This document shows positions 15,975 to 26,393 of a stretch of DNA of 64,000 bases, one piece after another. Numbering within the stretch: position 1 is the stretch's first letter; every line of letters begins with the position of its first letter. A program made the position numbers and the translations under genes. This DNA comes from JAFAXD01 sp035472475 (GTDB taxonomy: Bacteria; Pseudomonadota; Alphaproteobacteria; Rhizobiales; Xanthobacteraceae): the NCBI GenBank assembly GCA_035472475.1, contig DATIPA010000036.1:1-64000 (forward strand). Reading direction: 5' to 3'. The notes beneath the pieces are model-generated. The model worked only from the letters and a program-made list of their open reading frames with translations, was not told the DNA's origin and ran no database searches.

Positions 15975-17276
15975 ATGAACATATTCGCGCGTGCGGTCGC
16001 TCGACCGCCTTCCCGCCGATGGCTCGGTGCCGCCGCCGGTCTTGCCCTCGGCCTCACAGCCGTTCCGGCAAGCGCCCAGGACACCATCAAAGTCGGCATT
16101 TTGCATTCCCTGTCCGGCACCATGGCCATTAGCGAAACCACGCTCAAAGACGTGATGCTGATGCTCATCGATGAGCAGAACAAGAAAGGCGGCGTGCTCG
16201 GCAAGAAGCTCGAAGCAGTCGTCGTCGACCCGGCCTCCAACTGGCCGCTGTTCGCCGAGAAGGCACGCGAGCTGATCAGCAAGGACAAGGTCGCCGCGGT
16301 GTTCGGTTGCTGGACCTCGGTGTCGCGCAAGTCCGTGCTGCCGGTGTTCAAGGAACTCGATTCGATCCTGTTCTACCCGGTTCAGTACGAAGGCGAAGAG
16401 AGCGAGCGCAACGTGTTCTATACCGGCGCCGCTCCCAACCAGCAGGCGATCCCCGCCGTCGACTACCTGATGAAGGAAGAGAACGTGAAGCGCTGGGTGC
16501 TCGCAGGCACCGACTATGTCTATCCGCGCACCACCAACAAGATTCTCGAAGCCTATCTCAAGCAGAAAGGCGTGGCGGATTCCGACATCATGATCAACTA
16601 CACGCCGTTCGGGCATTCCGACTGGCAGACGATCGTGGCCGATATCAAGAAGTTCGGCTCGGCCGGTAAGAAGACCGCGGTGGTCTCGACCATCAACGGC
16701 GACGCCAACGTGCCGTTCTACAAGGAGCTCGGCAACCAGGGCATCAAGGCCAAGGACATCCCGGTGGTGGCGTTCTCGGTGGGCGAGGAAGAACTCGCCG
16801 GCCTCGACACCAAGCCACTGGTCGGCCATCTCGCCGCCTGGAACTACTTCCAGTCGATCGATACGCCGGAAAATAAGAAAGAGATCGCCATGTGGCAGGC
16901 CTTCACCAAGAACCCGAAGCGCACCTTCAACGATCCAATGGAGGCGCACGTGATCGGTTTTGCCATGTGGGTCAAGGCGGTGGAGAAGGCCGGCACGACC
17001 GATCCCGACAAGGTCATCGCCGCACTGCCGGGCACCAAGGCGCCCAATCTGACCGGCGGCACGTCAGAAATGCTCCCGAACCATCACATCACAAAACCGG
17101 TGTTCATCGGCGAAATCCGCGATGACGGTCAGTTCGACGTGGTGTGGAAGACGGAAGGCCTGGTGCCGGGCGCAGCCTGGTCGCCCTACCTCGAAGGCTC
17201 CAAGGATCTGGTCGCCGATTGGGTCAAGCTCAACTGCGGCAACTTCAACACCAAGACCAACAAGTGCGGTAGCTGA
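15975..17276 (+). CDS. urtA: urea ABC transporter substrate-binding protein
   Basis: Periplasmic urea receptor of 433 residues. The signal peptide has arginine pair SRRWLGAAAG and cleavage at ASA-Q. The mature protein begins DTIKVGILHSLSGTMAISE, the UrtA hallmark, and contains FGCWTSVSRKSVLPVFKE and LFYPVQYEGEESERNVFYTGA. ATG at 15975 is preceded by AGAGGAG; the reading frame is open further upstream but runs over the promoter. It heads urtABCDE and is followed by a hairpin that may raise its expression relative to the membrane genes. Confidence 0.96.
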   Translation: MNIFARAVARPPSRRWLGAAAGLALGLTAVPASAQDTIKVGILHSLSGTMAISETTLKDVMLMLIDEQNKKGGVLGKKLEAVVVDPASNWPLFAEKARELISKDKVAAVFGCWTSVSRKSVLPVFKELDSILFYPVQYEGEESERNVFYTGAAPNQQAIPAVDYLMKEENVKRWVLAGTDYVYPRTTNKILEAYLKQKGVADSDIMINYTPFGHSDWQTIVADIKKFGSAGKKTAVVSTINGDANVPFYKELGNQGIKAKDIPVVAFSVGEEELAGLDTKPLVGHLAAWNYFQSIDTPENKKEIAMWQAFTKNPKRTFNDPMEAHVIGFAMWVKAVEKAGTTDPDKVIAALPGTKAPNLTGGTSEMLPNHHITKPVFIGEIRDDGQFDVVWKTEGLVPGAAWSPYLEGSKDLVADWVKLNCGNFNTKTNKCGS

Positions 17277-17290
17277 CGCCGCATAATCTG

Positions 17291-17324
17291 GGGGCCGTCG
17301 GCTAATCGGCGGCCCCTTTTCGAA
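17291..17324 (+). terminator. urtA-urtB intergenic hairpin, attenuator-like
   Basis: GGGGCCG (17291-17297) pairs with the run ending GGCCCC (17311-17316), giving an 11-bp stem with two wobble pairs and a 4-nt loop, followed by TTTT. It is only moderately strong, and the operon continues 19 bp later. Partial termination or 3'-end protection would give more binding protein than permease, as is common for ABC importers. Confidence 0.55.
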
Positions 17325-17342
17325 CTGCCGGGATTAGCAGAC

Positions 17343-18953
17343 ATGCGCGTGCTCCACGATCGCTTGATAGCGTTCGTCATCGCCCTCGCCTTGCTGTTTG
17401 CCGGCGGCGCGGCGCACGCGCAGGGCTACGAGGCCGCGCTCGCGAGCTTTGCCAACGACTCCTTCAGCGACACCGAGACGGCGATCAACGCGGTCGCGGC
17501 AAGCGGCAATCCGTTGGCCGAGCGGGTGATCGAAACCCTGCAGGACGGGCGCCTGCTGTTCGATCCCGCCGACAAGAAGATCTACATCCGGCAGCCGTCA
17601 GGCGAGTTCCTCGACGCGTCGACCGGGCGGCCGGTGGCGGGACCTGCGCCAGCCGGGCTGAAGACGGTGCGTCTCAACAATCGGCTGCGGCGTGCGATCG
17701 ACGCCGCGATCGGCGGACTGACGCTGCTTTCCGCCGATCCCGGCAAGCGTTTCGACGCCGCACAGGCGGTGTTCAAATCGCGCGATGCTGCTGCCCTCAA
17801 GACCCTCGATGCCGCGATCGCCAAGGAAACCGATCCCCGGATCAAGCGCGCGCTGGTCGAAGCGCGCGCTGCCGTCGTCCTCTATCTTCGCGATGCGTCG
17901 AGCGCCGACAAGCTCGAGGCGGTGTCGGTCATTCGCGAGCGCGGCGACCAAGAAGCGCGCGGGCTGTTGGCCGGTTTGCCGGACGCGACCCCGGAGCCGG
18001 TCAAACACGCAGCAGCCGAAGCAATCAACTCAGCCGATGCCCGGCTCGCCGCCTGGAGCGCCGTGCAGAACGCCTGGTATGGCCTCTCGCTCGGTTCGGT
18101 GCTTCTGCTCGCGGCCATCGGGCTCGCCATCACGTTCGGCGTGATGGGCGTCATCAACATGGCGCACGGCGAGATGGTGATGCTCGGCGCCTATACGACC
18201 TTCGTGGTGCAGGAGGTCATCCGCGCGCAAAATCCCGCGCTATTCGATTACTCACTGGTATTTGCGGTGCCGCTGGCGTTTCTGGTGGCCGGGATCTGCG
18301 GCGTATTGATCGAGCGTTCGATCATCCGGTTCCTGTATGGGCGCCCGCTCGAAACGCTGCTCGCAACCTGGGGATTGTCCCTGATCATTCAGCAGGCCGT
18401 GCGCACGATCTTCGGACCCTCGAACCGCGACGTCGGCGCGCCGTCCTGGATGAGCGGCGCGTTCGAGCTGGGCGGAATCACGATCACTTACAATCGATTG
18501 TGGATCATTTGTTTCACGCTTGCGGTGTTCGTGGCGCTGCTCGGGTTATTGCGGTTCACGCGGCTGGGCCTTGAGATGCGCGCCGTGACCCAGAACCGCG
18601 CCATGGCCGCCGCCATGGGTATTCGCACCGCGCGGATCGACGCGCTCACCTTCGGGCTCGGCTCGGGGATCGCCGGCATCGCCGGCGTTGCGCTCTCGCA
18701 GATCGACAACGTCAGCCCCAACCTCGGCCAGGGTTACATCATCGACAGCTTCCTGGTTGTGGTGTTTGGCGGCGTCGGTAATTTATGGGGCACGCTGGTG
18801 GCGGCGTTCACGCTGGGGATTGCCAACAAGTTCATTGAACCTTACGCGGGCGCCGTGCTCGGCAAAATCGCCATTCTGGTGTTCATCATTCTGTTCATTC
18901 AGAAGCGTCCGCGCGGGCTGTTCGCCCTCAAGGGCCGGGCGGTGGAAGCGTGA
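17343..18953 (+). CDS. urtB: urea ABC transporter permease UrtB
   Basis: First permease of the urea importer, 536 residues. UrtB is longer than ordinary LivH because of an N-terminal periplasmic domain. That is seen here: a signal-like segment (IAFVIALALLFAGGAAHAQ), then about 220 soluble residues, then the membrane domain from around residue 245 with the LivH-type motif FGVMGVINMAHGEMVMLGAY. The end overlaps urtC by 4 bp. The gene lies 66 bp after urtA. Confidence 0.95.
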   Translation: MRVLHDRLIAFVIALALLFAGGAAHAQGYEAALASFANDSFSDTETAINAVAASGNPLAERVIETLQDGRLLFDPADKKIYIRQPSGEFLDASTGRPVAGPAPAGLKTVRLNNRLRRAIDAAIGGLTLLSADPGKRFDAAQAVFKSRDAAALKTLDAAIAKETDPRIKRALVEARAAVVLYLRDASSADKLEAVSVIRERGDQEARGLLAGLPDATPEPVKHAAAEAINSADARLAAWSAVQNAWYGLSLGSVLLLAAIGLAITFGVMGVINMAHGEMVMLGAYTTFVVQEVIRAQNPALFDYSLVFAVPLAFLVAGICGVLIERSIIRFLYGRPLETLLATWGLSLIIQQAVRTIFGPSNRDVGAPSWMSGAFELGGITITYNRLWIICFTLAVFVALLGLLRFTRLGLEMRAVTQNRAMAAAMGIRTARIDALTFGLGSGIAGIAGVALSQIDNVSPNLGQGYIIDSFLVVVFGGVGNLWGTLVAAFTLGIANKFIEPYAGAVLGKIAILVFIILFIQKRPRGLFALKGRAVEA

Positions 18954-20104
18954 GCTACGCGCTTCGTCCCGCGCCCCTGATCCGCGCGCTCGATCGCGCC
19001 TCGACCACGTTCCTGATCGTGCTGGGGGCGATCGCCGTCATGGTGCCGCTGCTCAACCTCGCGCTGCCGCCGGCGTCGCCGTGGCATGTGCCGACCTATC
19101 TGGTCGCGTTGTGGGGCAAATATATCTGCTACGCGCTGCTGGCGCTCTCGATCGACCTGATCTGGGGCTATTGCGGCATCCTCTCGCTCGGTCACGGCGC
19201 ATTTTTCGCGCTCGGCGGCTATGCGATGGGCATGTACCTCATGCGCCAGATTGGCAGTCGCGGCGTCTACGCCAATCCGATCCTGCCTGATTTCATGGTA
19301 TTCCTGAACTGGAAGGAACTGCCGTTCTACTGGTACTTCTTCAATCATTTCTGGTACGCAGCGGCGATGGTCGTGCTGGTGCCGGGCGTCCTGGCATTCG
19401 TGTTCGGCTGGTTCGCGTTCCGCAGCCGGGTCACCGGCGTCTATTTCTCAATCATCACCCAGGCCATGACGTTCGCGCTGATGCTCGGGTTCTTCCGCAA
19501 CAATTTCGGCTTTGGCGGTAACAATGGACTGACCGACTTCAAGGACATCCTGGGCTTCAACGTGCAGGCGGCGGCGACGCGCGGCGCGCTGTTCGCGATC
19601 TCGTGCGGCGCGCTGATGATCGGGTTCTTCATCTGCCGCGCGGTCATTACCTCGAAACTAGGCATGGTTCTGGTCGCGATCCGCGATGCCGAAGCGCGTA
19701 CGCGCTTCCTCGGCTATCGGGTCGAATCCTACAAGCTGTTTGTGTTCGTGCTGTCGGCCTGCATGGCCGGAGTCGCCGGTGCGCTCTACGTCCCGCAGGT
19801 TGGCATCATCAATCCAAGCGAGTTTGCACCTGGTAACTCGATCGAAGCGGTGATCTGGGTCGCGGTCGGCGGGCGCGGCACGCTGATCGGAGCCGCGATT
19901 GGCGCCATTCTGGTCAACTACGCCAAGACCTCGTTTACCAGCGGCCCGCTCGCGCCCTATTGGCTGTTCCTGCTCGGCGCCCTGTTCATTGGGACCACGC
20001 TGCTGCTTCCGCGCGGGATTGTCGGCACGATCAACCATTTTCTCGCAGAGCGCCGGCAGCGAGCGGCCGTCCAGGCCGAACCGGCGGCACGGCCGGCGGA
20101 GTAG
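18950..20104 (+). CDS. urtC: urea ABC transporter permease UrtC
   Basis: Second permease, 384 residues, LivM type. Membrane spans alternate with conserved loops: SIDLIWGYCGILSLGHGAFF near residue 65-85 and RFLGYRVESYKLFVFVLSA in the C-terminal half. It starts with GTG at 18950 inside the stop of urtB (GTGA), a translational coupling typical of this operon. It ends 5 bp before urtD. Confidence 0.95.
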   Translation: MSYALRPAPLIRALDRASTTFLIVLGAIAVMVPLLNLALPPASPWHVPTYLVALWGKYICYALLALSIDLIWGYCGILSLGHGAFFALGGYAMGMYLMRQIGSRGVYANPILPDFMVFLNWKELPFYWYFFNHFWYAAAMVVLVPGVLAFVFGWFAFRSRVTGVYFSIITQAMTFALMLGFFRNNFGFGGNNGLTDFKDILGFNVQAAATRGALFAISCGALMIGFFICRAVITSKLGMVLVAIRDAEARTRFLGYRVESYKLFVFVLSACMAGVAGALYVPQVGIINPSEFAPGNSIEAVIWVAVGGRGTLIGAAIGAILVNYAKTSFTSGPLAPYWLFLLGALFIGTTLLLPRGIVGTINHFLAERRQRAAVQAEPAARPAE

Positions 20105-20109
20105 GGGGG

Positions 20110-20865
20110 ATGGACGAGCCCAGAACAACAACCGCGATGCTCTACCTCGACGGCATCAGCGTTTCGTTCGACGGCTTCAAAGCCCTCAACAATTTGTCGC
20201 TCGTGGTCGCGCCCGGCGAGATGCGTGCGATCATCGGGCCGAACGGCGCCGGCAAGACCACCATGATGGACGTCGTCACCGGGAAAACCCGCCCGGACGA
20301 GGGCGACGTTACATTCGACGGCAGCCACGACCTGACACGGCTCGATGAGGCGCAGATTGCCGAGCTCGGCATCGGTCGCAAGTTCCAGAAGCCGACCGTG
20401 TTCGACATGCACACGGTCGAGGACAACCTGCGTCTCGCCCTGAAGGCTGATCGCCGGCCGCGCACCACGCTTCTCTGGCGCGACAGCGAGGCCGAGGAGC
20501 GCCGGCTCGCCGAGCTCCTGCAGACCATCCGGCTCGCGCCCTTGCGCGATCGCATCGCCGGCAGCCTGGCGCACGGGCAGAAGCAGTGGCTTGAGATCGG
20601 CATGCTGCTGGCGCAGGAGCCGAAGCTCATGCTGGTCGACGAGCCGGTCGCGGGCATGACCGACGCCGAAACGCGCCAGACTGCCGAGCTCCTCAAGGAG
20701 ATCAATCGCGACCGCACCGTCGTCGTGGTGGAGCACGACATGGCGTTTGTGCGCGAGCTGGGCGTCAAGGTCACGGTGCTGCACGAGGGCTCAGTGCTGG
20801 CCGAAGGTTCGATCGACCAGGTTTCGAACAACGAGCGCGTGATCGAAGTGTACCTGGGACGCTAA
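20110..20865 (+). CDS. urtD: urea ABC transporter ATP-binding protein UrtD
   Basis: LivG-type ATPase of 251 residues. Walker A is GPNGAGKTT (43-51); the signature is the atypical LAHGQKQWLEIGMLL normal for UrtD; Walker B is LMLVDEPVAGMTD. The start is ATG 20110, which has the run AGGGGGG directly before it and gives the family length; the open frame extends 50 residues into urtC and is not credible. The UrtD-specific element GRKFQKPTVFDMHTV is present. Confidence 0.95.
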   Translation: MDEPRTTTAMLYLDGISVSFDGFKALNNLSLVVAPGEMRAIIGPNGAGKTTMMDVVTGKTRPDEGDVTFDGSHDLTRLDEAQIAELGIGRKFQKPTVFDMHTVEDNLRLALKADRRPRTTLLWRDSEAEERRLAELLQTIRLAPLRDRIAGSLAHGQKQWLEIGMLLAQEPKLMLVDEPVAGMTDAETRQTAELLKEINRDRTVVVVEHDMAFVRELGVKVTVLHEGSVLAEGSIDQVSNNERVIEVYLGR

Positions 20866-20867
20866 TC

Positions 20868-21563
20868 ATGCTCGAAATCAACGCGATCAACCTCCACTAC
20901 GGCGCCGCGCAAGCGCTACGCGGCGTCTCGCTCAAGGCCGAGAGCGGCAAGGTGACCTGCGTGCTCGGGCGTAACGGCGTCGGCAAGACGAGCCTGCTGC
21001 GCGCGCTGGTCGGCCAGCACCCGGTGAGCGCGGGCACCATCACATTCGAAGGTCAGGACATCACTCATCTGCGTCCGGTCGAGCGTGCGCGTCGCGGTAT
21101 CGCTTATGTGCCGCAGGGGCGCGAGATTTTTCCGCTGCTGACCGTCGAGGAGAACCTGGAGACCGGGTACGCGCCGCTGCCACGCGTGCAACGCGAAATC
21201 CCCCCGGACGTGTTTTCGTTGTTTCCAGTGCTCGCCGACATGTTGCGCCGTCGCGGCGGCGACCTGTCGGGCGGCCAACAGCAGCAACTCGCAATCGGGC
21301 GGGCGCTGGTGATGCGGCCACGGTTGCTGTTGCTCGACGAGCCGACTGAGGGTATCCAGCCATCAATCATCAAGGATATCGGCCGCGCCATTGCCTACCT
21401 GCGCGGGCTGGGCGAGATGGCGATTGTCCTGGTCGAACAGTATCTCGACTTTGCGAGCGAGCTCGGCGACTATTTCGCGGTCATGGAAAGGGGCGCTATC
21501 GTCTATGCGTCCACCCGTGCGGATTTGGACGAAGGCGCGCTCAAACGCGCGGTGGCGATCTAG
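20868..21563 (+). CDS. urtE: urea ABC transporter ATP-binding protein UrtE
   Basis: LivF-type ATPase of 231 residues. Walker A is GRNGVGKTS (34-42), the signature LSGGQQQQLAIGRAL and Walker B LLLLDEPTEGIQPSII are diagnostic of UrtE, and the ending resembles other UrtE proteins (AIVLVEQYLDFA). It begins 2 bp after urtD and is the last transporter gene before ureD, so uptake and hydrolysis are on one transcript. Confidence 0.95.
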   Translation: MLEINAINLHYGAAQALRGVSLKAESGKVTCVLGRNGVGKTSLLRALVGQHPVSAGTITFEGQDITHLRPVERARRGIAYVPQGREIFPLLTVEENLETGYAPLPRVQREIPPDVFSLFPVLADMLRRRGGDLSGGQQQQLAIGRALVMRPRLLLLDEPTEGIQPSIIKDIGRAIAYLRGLGEMAIVLVEQYLDFASELGDYFAVMERGAIVYASTRADLDEGALKRAVAI

Positions 21564-21574
21564 GACGACGGACC

Positions 21575-22399
21575 TTGGCAGGCGGGTTGGCGGTTGACGA
21601 GCGGCGCAAAACCTTCGCGGCCAATCGCGCGGTCGGCCGGATTACGTTGACCGTCGAAAACGACGGACGGCGCAGCCTGCGTTCCCGCCTTTACGAAGAC
21701 GGCCCGCTGCGCGCGCGTTTCCCGCATGGACCATCACTCGAGGCGGTGATTGTGAACACCGCGGGCGGCGTTGCCGGAGGCGATCGCTTCTCCTTGGACG
21801 TCAATGTTGGCGCGGGCGCAGAACTGACGCTGACCACCGCGGCCGCCGAAAAGGTCTATCGGGCGCTCGATGATGATGCGACCATCGACGTCAGGCTCAA
21901 GCTGGGCGCCGGTGCGACACTCGCCTGGCTGCCACAGGAGACGATCCTGTTCGACGGGGCGCGACTCAGCCGCAGCATCGACCTCGATGCGGCAGCCGAT
22001 GCACGGCTGGTGCTCGCCGAAGCGCTCGTGTTTGGTCGAACAGCGATGGGCGAGATCGTTTCGCACGGACGCCTTATGGACCGTTGGCGCGTTCGGCGCG
22101 CGGCCGAGCTTGTGTTCGCTGACACCGTGTTGCTCGACGGGGCTATTGGAGCGCAGCTCGCGCACGCCGCAGTGGCAGCCGGTGCATGCGCGATCGGAAC
22201 CGTGATGGCGATGCCCGCCGATGCGGCCACAGCTGATCGCGTGCGCGCGCTCGATTTTCGCGGCGAGGTCGGCGTCTCCGCCTGGAACGGGTTTGCGCTT
22301 GCGCGCCTGGTCGCCCGCAACGGCGAGGACCTGCGGCGCGATCTTGCGCGGGTGCTGCCCGCGATGGGCGAGCGCCTGCCGCGGCTGTGGCTCACCTGA
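21575..22399 (+). CDS. ureD: urease accessory protein UreD (UreH)
   Basis: Scaffold for nickel insertion; with UreF and UreG it binds apo-urease. The 274-residue protein has the UreD signatures LRARFPHG, VIVNTAGGVAGGDRF, TTAAAEKVYRA and WLPQETILFDGARL in the expected order. No ATG is available: TTG 21575 and TTG 21587 are both in frame, 11 and 23 bp after urtE. The second has AGGCGGG directly upstream, so the true start may be four codons later. It precedes ureA by 7 bp. Confidence 0.93.
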   Translation: MAGGLAVDERRKTFAANRAVGRITLTVENDGRRSLRSRLYEDGPLRARFPHGPSLEAVIVNTAGGVAGGDRFSLDVNVGAGAELTLTTAAAEKVYRALDDDATIDVRLKLGAGATLAWLPQETILFDGARLSRSIDLDAAADARLVLAEALVFGRTAMGEIVSHGRLMDRWRVRRAAELVFADTVLLDGAIGAQLAHAAVAAGACAIGTVMAMPADAATADRVRALDFRGEVGVSAWNGFALARLVARNGEDLRRDLARVLPAMGERLPRLWLT

Positions 22400-22406
22400 G
22401 GGCGCC

Positions 22407-22709
22407 ATGCATCTTACCCCGCGTGAAAAGGACAAGCTGCTGATCGCCATGGCTGCCATGGTGGCACGCCGCCGGCTCGAGCGCGGCGTGAAGCTCAATC
22501 ATCCGGAGTCGGTTGCGTTGATCAGCGATTTCATTCTGGAAGGTGCCCGCGACGGCCGCACCGTCGCTGACCTGATGGAGGCCGGTGCGCATGTCCTCAC
22601 GCGGGCGCAGGTCATGGACGGGATCGCCGAAATGATCCCCGAGATCCAGGTCGAGGCGACGTTCCCGGATGGCACCAAGCTCGTCACCGTGCACGAGCCG
22701 ATCCGTTAG
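22407..22709 (+). CDS. ureA: urease subunit gamma
   Basis: The 100-residue gamma subunit of urease, full length for the family. It begins MHLTPREKDKLLIAMAAMVA and contains LNHPESVALISDFILEGARD and the terminal IQVEATFPDGTKLVTVH, all diagnostic. ATG 22407 gives exactly the family length; an open frame upstream overlaps ureD and is not used. It is the first of three separate structural genes (gamma, beta, alpha), the usual proteobacterial arrangement. Confidence 0.97.
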   Translation: MHLTPREKDKLLIAMAAMVARRRLERGVKLNHPESVALISDFILEGARDGRTVADLMEAGAHVLTRAQVMDGIAEMIPEIQVEATFPDGTKLVTVHEPIR

Positions 22710-22721
22710 GGCGAGGTTCGC

Positions 22722-23027
22722 ATGATCCCCGGCGAGTTCTTCATCAAGGATGGCGAGATCGAGCTCAACAAGGGCCGCAAGCTGGTCACGCTGAGCGTCG
22801 CCAATACCGGCGACCGGCCGATCCAAGTCGGCTCGCACTATCATTTCTTTGAAACCAATCCCGCGCTCAAGTTCGATCGCAAGAAGGCGCGCGGCATGCG
22901 GCTCGACATTCCGGCCGGCACGGCCGTGCGGTTCGAGCCTGGCCAGACGCGCAGCGTCACCCTGGTCGCGCTCGCCGGCAAGCGCACCGTCTACGGGTTC
23001 CGGCAAGACATCATGGGCAAGCTGTGA
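22722..23027 (+). CDS. ureB: urease subunit beta
   Basis: The 101-residue beta subunit. It opens MIPGEFFIKDGEIELN, close to the family consensus, and contains VANTGDRPIQVGSHYHFFE and the terminal RTVYGFRQDIMGKL. It is separated from ureA by 12 bp and from ureC by 10 bp, and each gene has its own ribosome site (GCGAGG, GGAG). No fusion with gamma, unlike Helicobacter-type ureases. Confidence 0.97.
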   Translation: MIPGEFFIKDGEIELNKGRKLVTLSVANTGDRPIQVGSHYHFFETNPALKFDRKKARGMRLDIPAGTAVRFEPGQTRSVTLVALAGKRTVYGFRQDIMGKL

Positions 23028-23037
23028 GGAGTCGGTC

Positions 23038-24747
<1,710 letters not shown>

Positions 24748-24777
24748 GCTGCATCACGTCGGCGCGGACTTCGAGCA

Positions 24778-25248
24778 GTGTTGGCGCAGTTGAGGCGCGG
24801 AACCGAGATCAAACCTGCCGGTGCATGGAACGCTGTCGAAGCCATCGATTGTGTGGTTCTCGATGCAGATGGCCGCCGCCGGCGGCGGATCGTTCTGACC
24901 GGAGAGAACGGCACGACGTTCCTGCTCGATCTCGAAAGTCCTGTCATGCTGCGCGACGGCGATGGGCTTGTGCTCGACGACGGCTCGATCGTGGCGGTGC
25001 GGGGAATTACCGAGCAATTGACCGAGGTCGCCGGGAAGAGCGGTTTCGATCTGGTGCGGTTCGCCTGGCACATCGGCAATCGCCACGCCGGATTGCAGGT
25101 CGTGGAACAAACGCTGCGGATCCGCAGCGATCACGTGATCGAAGCAATGCTCAAGCAGTTGGGAGCGGTCATGACGCCGGTCGAGGCGCCGTTCAATCCG
25201 GAGCCGGGCGCACACTCCGACCATGGGACCAACGATCATGGGGGGTAA
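24778..25248 (+). CDS. ureE: urease accessory protein UreE
   Basis: Nickel chaperone that delivers metal to the urease assembly complex; 156 residues. The N-terminal peptide-binding domain is followed by the metal-binding domain with FAWHIGNRHAGLQV, which contains the conserved metal His. The C-terminal tail has only three histidines (GAHSDHGTNDHGG) rather than a long His-rich tail, so it is a low-capacity nickel binder. The start is GTG 24778 (or TTG 24781); no ATG is available. The end overlaps the start of ureF by up to 26 bp. Confidence 0.93.
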   Translation: MLAQLRRGTEIKPAGAWNAVEAIDCVVLDADGRRRRRIVLTGENGTTFLLDLESPVMLRDGDGLVLDDGSIVAVRGITEQLTEVAGKSGFDLVRFAWHIGNRHAGLQVVEQTLRIRSDHVIEAMLKQLGAVMTPVEAPFNPEPGAHSDHGTNDHGG

Positions 25249-25954
25249 GGAGCGAATTCGGGACACGCAGACGTGCGATCCGGCCGCGCTTTATCGCCTG
25301 ATGTCGTGGCTCTCGCCGTCCTATCCGGTCGGCGCGTACTCCTACTCGGGTGGCCTCGAGTGGGCCGTGCAAGCGGGCGACGTCAAAGATGCCGATACGC
25401 TGCGGGACTGGCTGAGCGTACTCCTCGCGCAGGGGGCCGGCTTTTGCGACGCCGTCTTCTTCGTCCATGCGCATACCGCCGTCCGCGCCGAGGACGATGG
25501 TGCACTAAGCGTGGTGAGCGAACTTGCGTGCGCGCTTGCGGCCTCGCGCGAACGGCACCTGGAAACGACTGCGCAGGGCGGCGCGTTCTTCGACGCGACG
25601 CATGCCGCCTGGCCGTGCGCCGCATTCGAACGGCTGCGTTCAGTCCCGACAAAACCCGTCGCCTATCCGGTCGCGGTCGCGATCGCAGCCGCCGGGCACG
25701 GCATCACCGCCGCACCCGCTCTGCACGCCTATCTGCACGCCGTGACCGCAAACCTGATTTCCGCCGGCGTACGTCTGATACCGCTCGGCCAGACCGATGG
25801 GCAGCGCGTGCTGGCCGCGTTGGCGTCCGTGGTCGCAGAGGCCGCGGAACGCGCGTTCGCGACGCCGCTTGATGAGGTTGGCGCCGCCGCGTTCCGGGCC
25901 GATATCGCCGGAATGCGGCACGAGACCCAGTACACCCGGCTGTTCCGATCATGA
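25223..25954 (+). CDS. ureF: urease accessory protein UreF
   Basis: GTPase-regulating accessory protein, 243 residues, all-helical. Family marks are LMSWLSPSYPVGAYSYSGGLEWAV near the start and the C-terminal SAGVRLIPLGQTDGQRVLA. ATG 25223 overlaps ureE; a second ATG at 25238, nearer to the family start, is equally possible. The last four bases overlap the next gene (ATGA at 25951). Confidence 0.94.
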   Translation: MGPTIMGGKERIRDTQTCDPAALYRLMSWLSPSYPVGAYSYSGGLEWAVQAGDVKDADTLRDWLSVLLAQGAGFCDAVFFVHAHTAVRAEDDGALSVVSELACALAASRERHLETTAQGGAFFDATHAAWPCAAFERLRSVPTKPVAYPVAVAIAAAGHGITAAPALHAYLHAVTANLISAGVRLIPLGQTDGQRVLAALASVVAEAAERAFATPLDEVGAAAFRADIAGMRHETQYTRLFRS

Positions 25955-26391
25955 GCACAATCGCGCTGATCGTGTTCGTCATTCTGGCGGCGATTGCCGC
26001 GTTGCACGTCGCCTGGGGGTTCGGGGTTCGGTGGCCGGCGCACGACGAGCGGGGCCTGGTCGCGTTGGTGGTCGGTGCCACCGCGCGCACGCGCTTGCCA
26101 CCGATGTTTGCGTGCCTTCAGGCGGCAGCGGCTATTTTTATCGCCGGGGTTGTCGCACTGATGCTCGCGCAATCAACCGATAGCCGCGCTGTCGACGCCG
26201 CGGTGACCGTCTTGGGTTCCTTCATCGCCCTCGTTTTCGCGCTGCGCGGTGTGGCCGCCTATGTTCCGGCGTGGCGGCTCAGGTTTTCGCAGCAGCCATT
26301 CGCCACGCTTGATCGGTATTGCTACGGGCCGTTAAGTCTTTTACTGGCGGCGGCTTTCGCGCTGCTGGTGTTTCGGCGCATGGTGAGCTGA
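25951..26391 (+). CDS. DUF3995 integral membrane protein inside the urease operon
   Basis: A 146-residue protein with about four hydrophobic helices (near residues 3-22, 50-73, 83-104 and 120-142), matching the DUF3995 pattern (LHVAWGFGVRWPAHDERGLVALVVG near the start, RLRFSQQPFATLDRYCYGPLSLLL near the end). Function is not known. It overlaps ureF by 4 bp and ends 2 bp before ureG, so it is translated with two urease maturation factors. Conservation of this position would suggest a role in nickel or urea/ammonia handling, but the family also occurs away from urease genes. Confidence 0.8.
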   Translation: MSTIALIVFVILAAIAALHVAWGFGVRWPAHDERGLVALVVGATARTRLPPMFACLQAAAAIFIAGVVALMLAQSTDSRAVDAAVTVLGSFIALVFALRGVAAYVPAWRLRFSQQPFATLDRYCYGPLSLLLAAAFALLVFRRMVS

Positions 26392-26393
26392 CG

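Noticed and set aside
15861..16949. 362-residue open frame on the minus strand
   Set aside because: Antisense to urtA and crossing its sigma-54 promoter; no recognisable protein.
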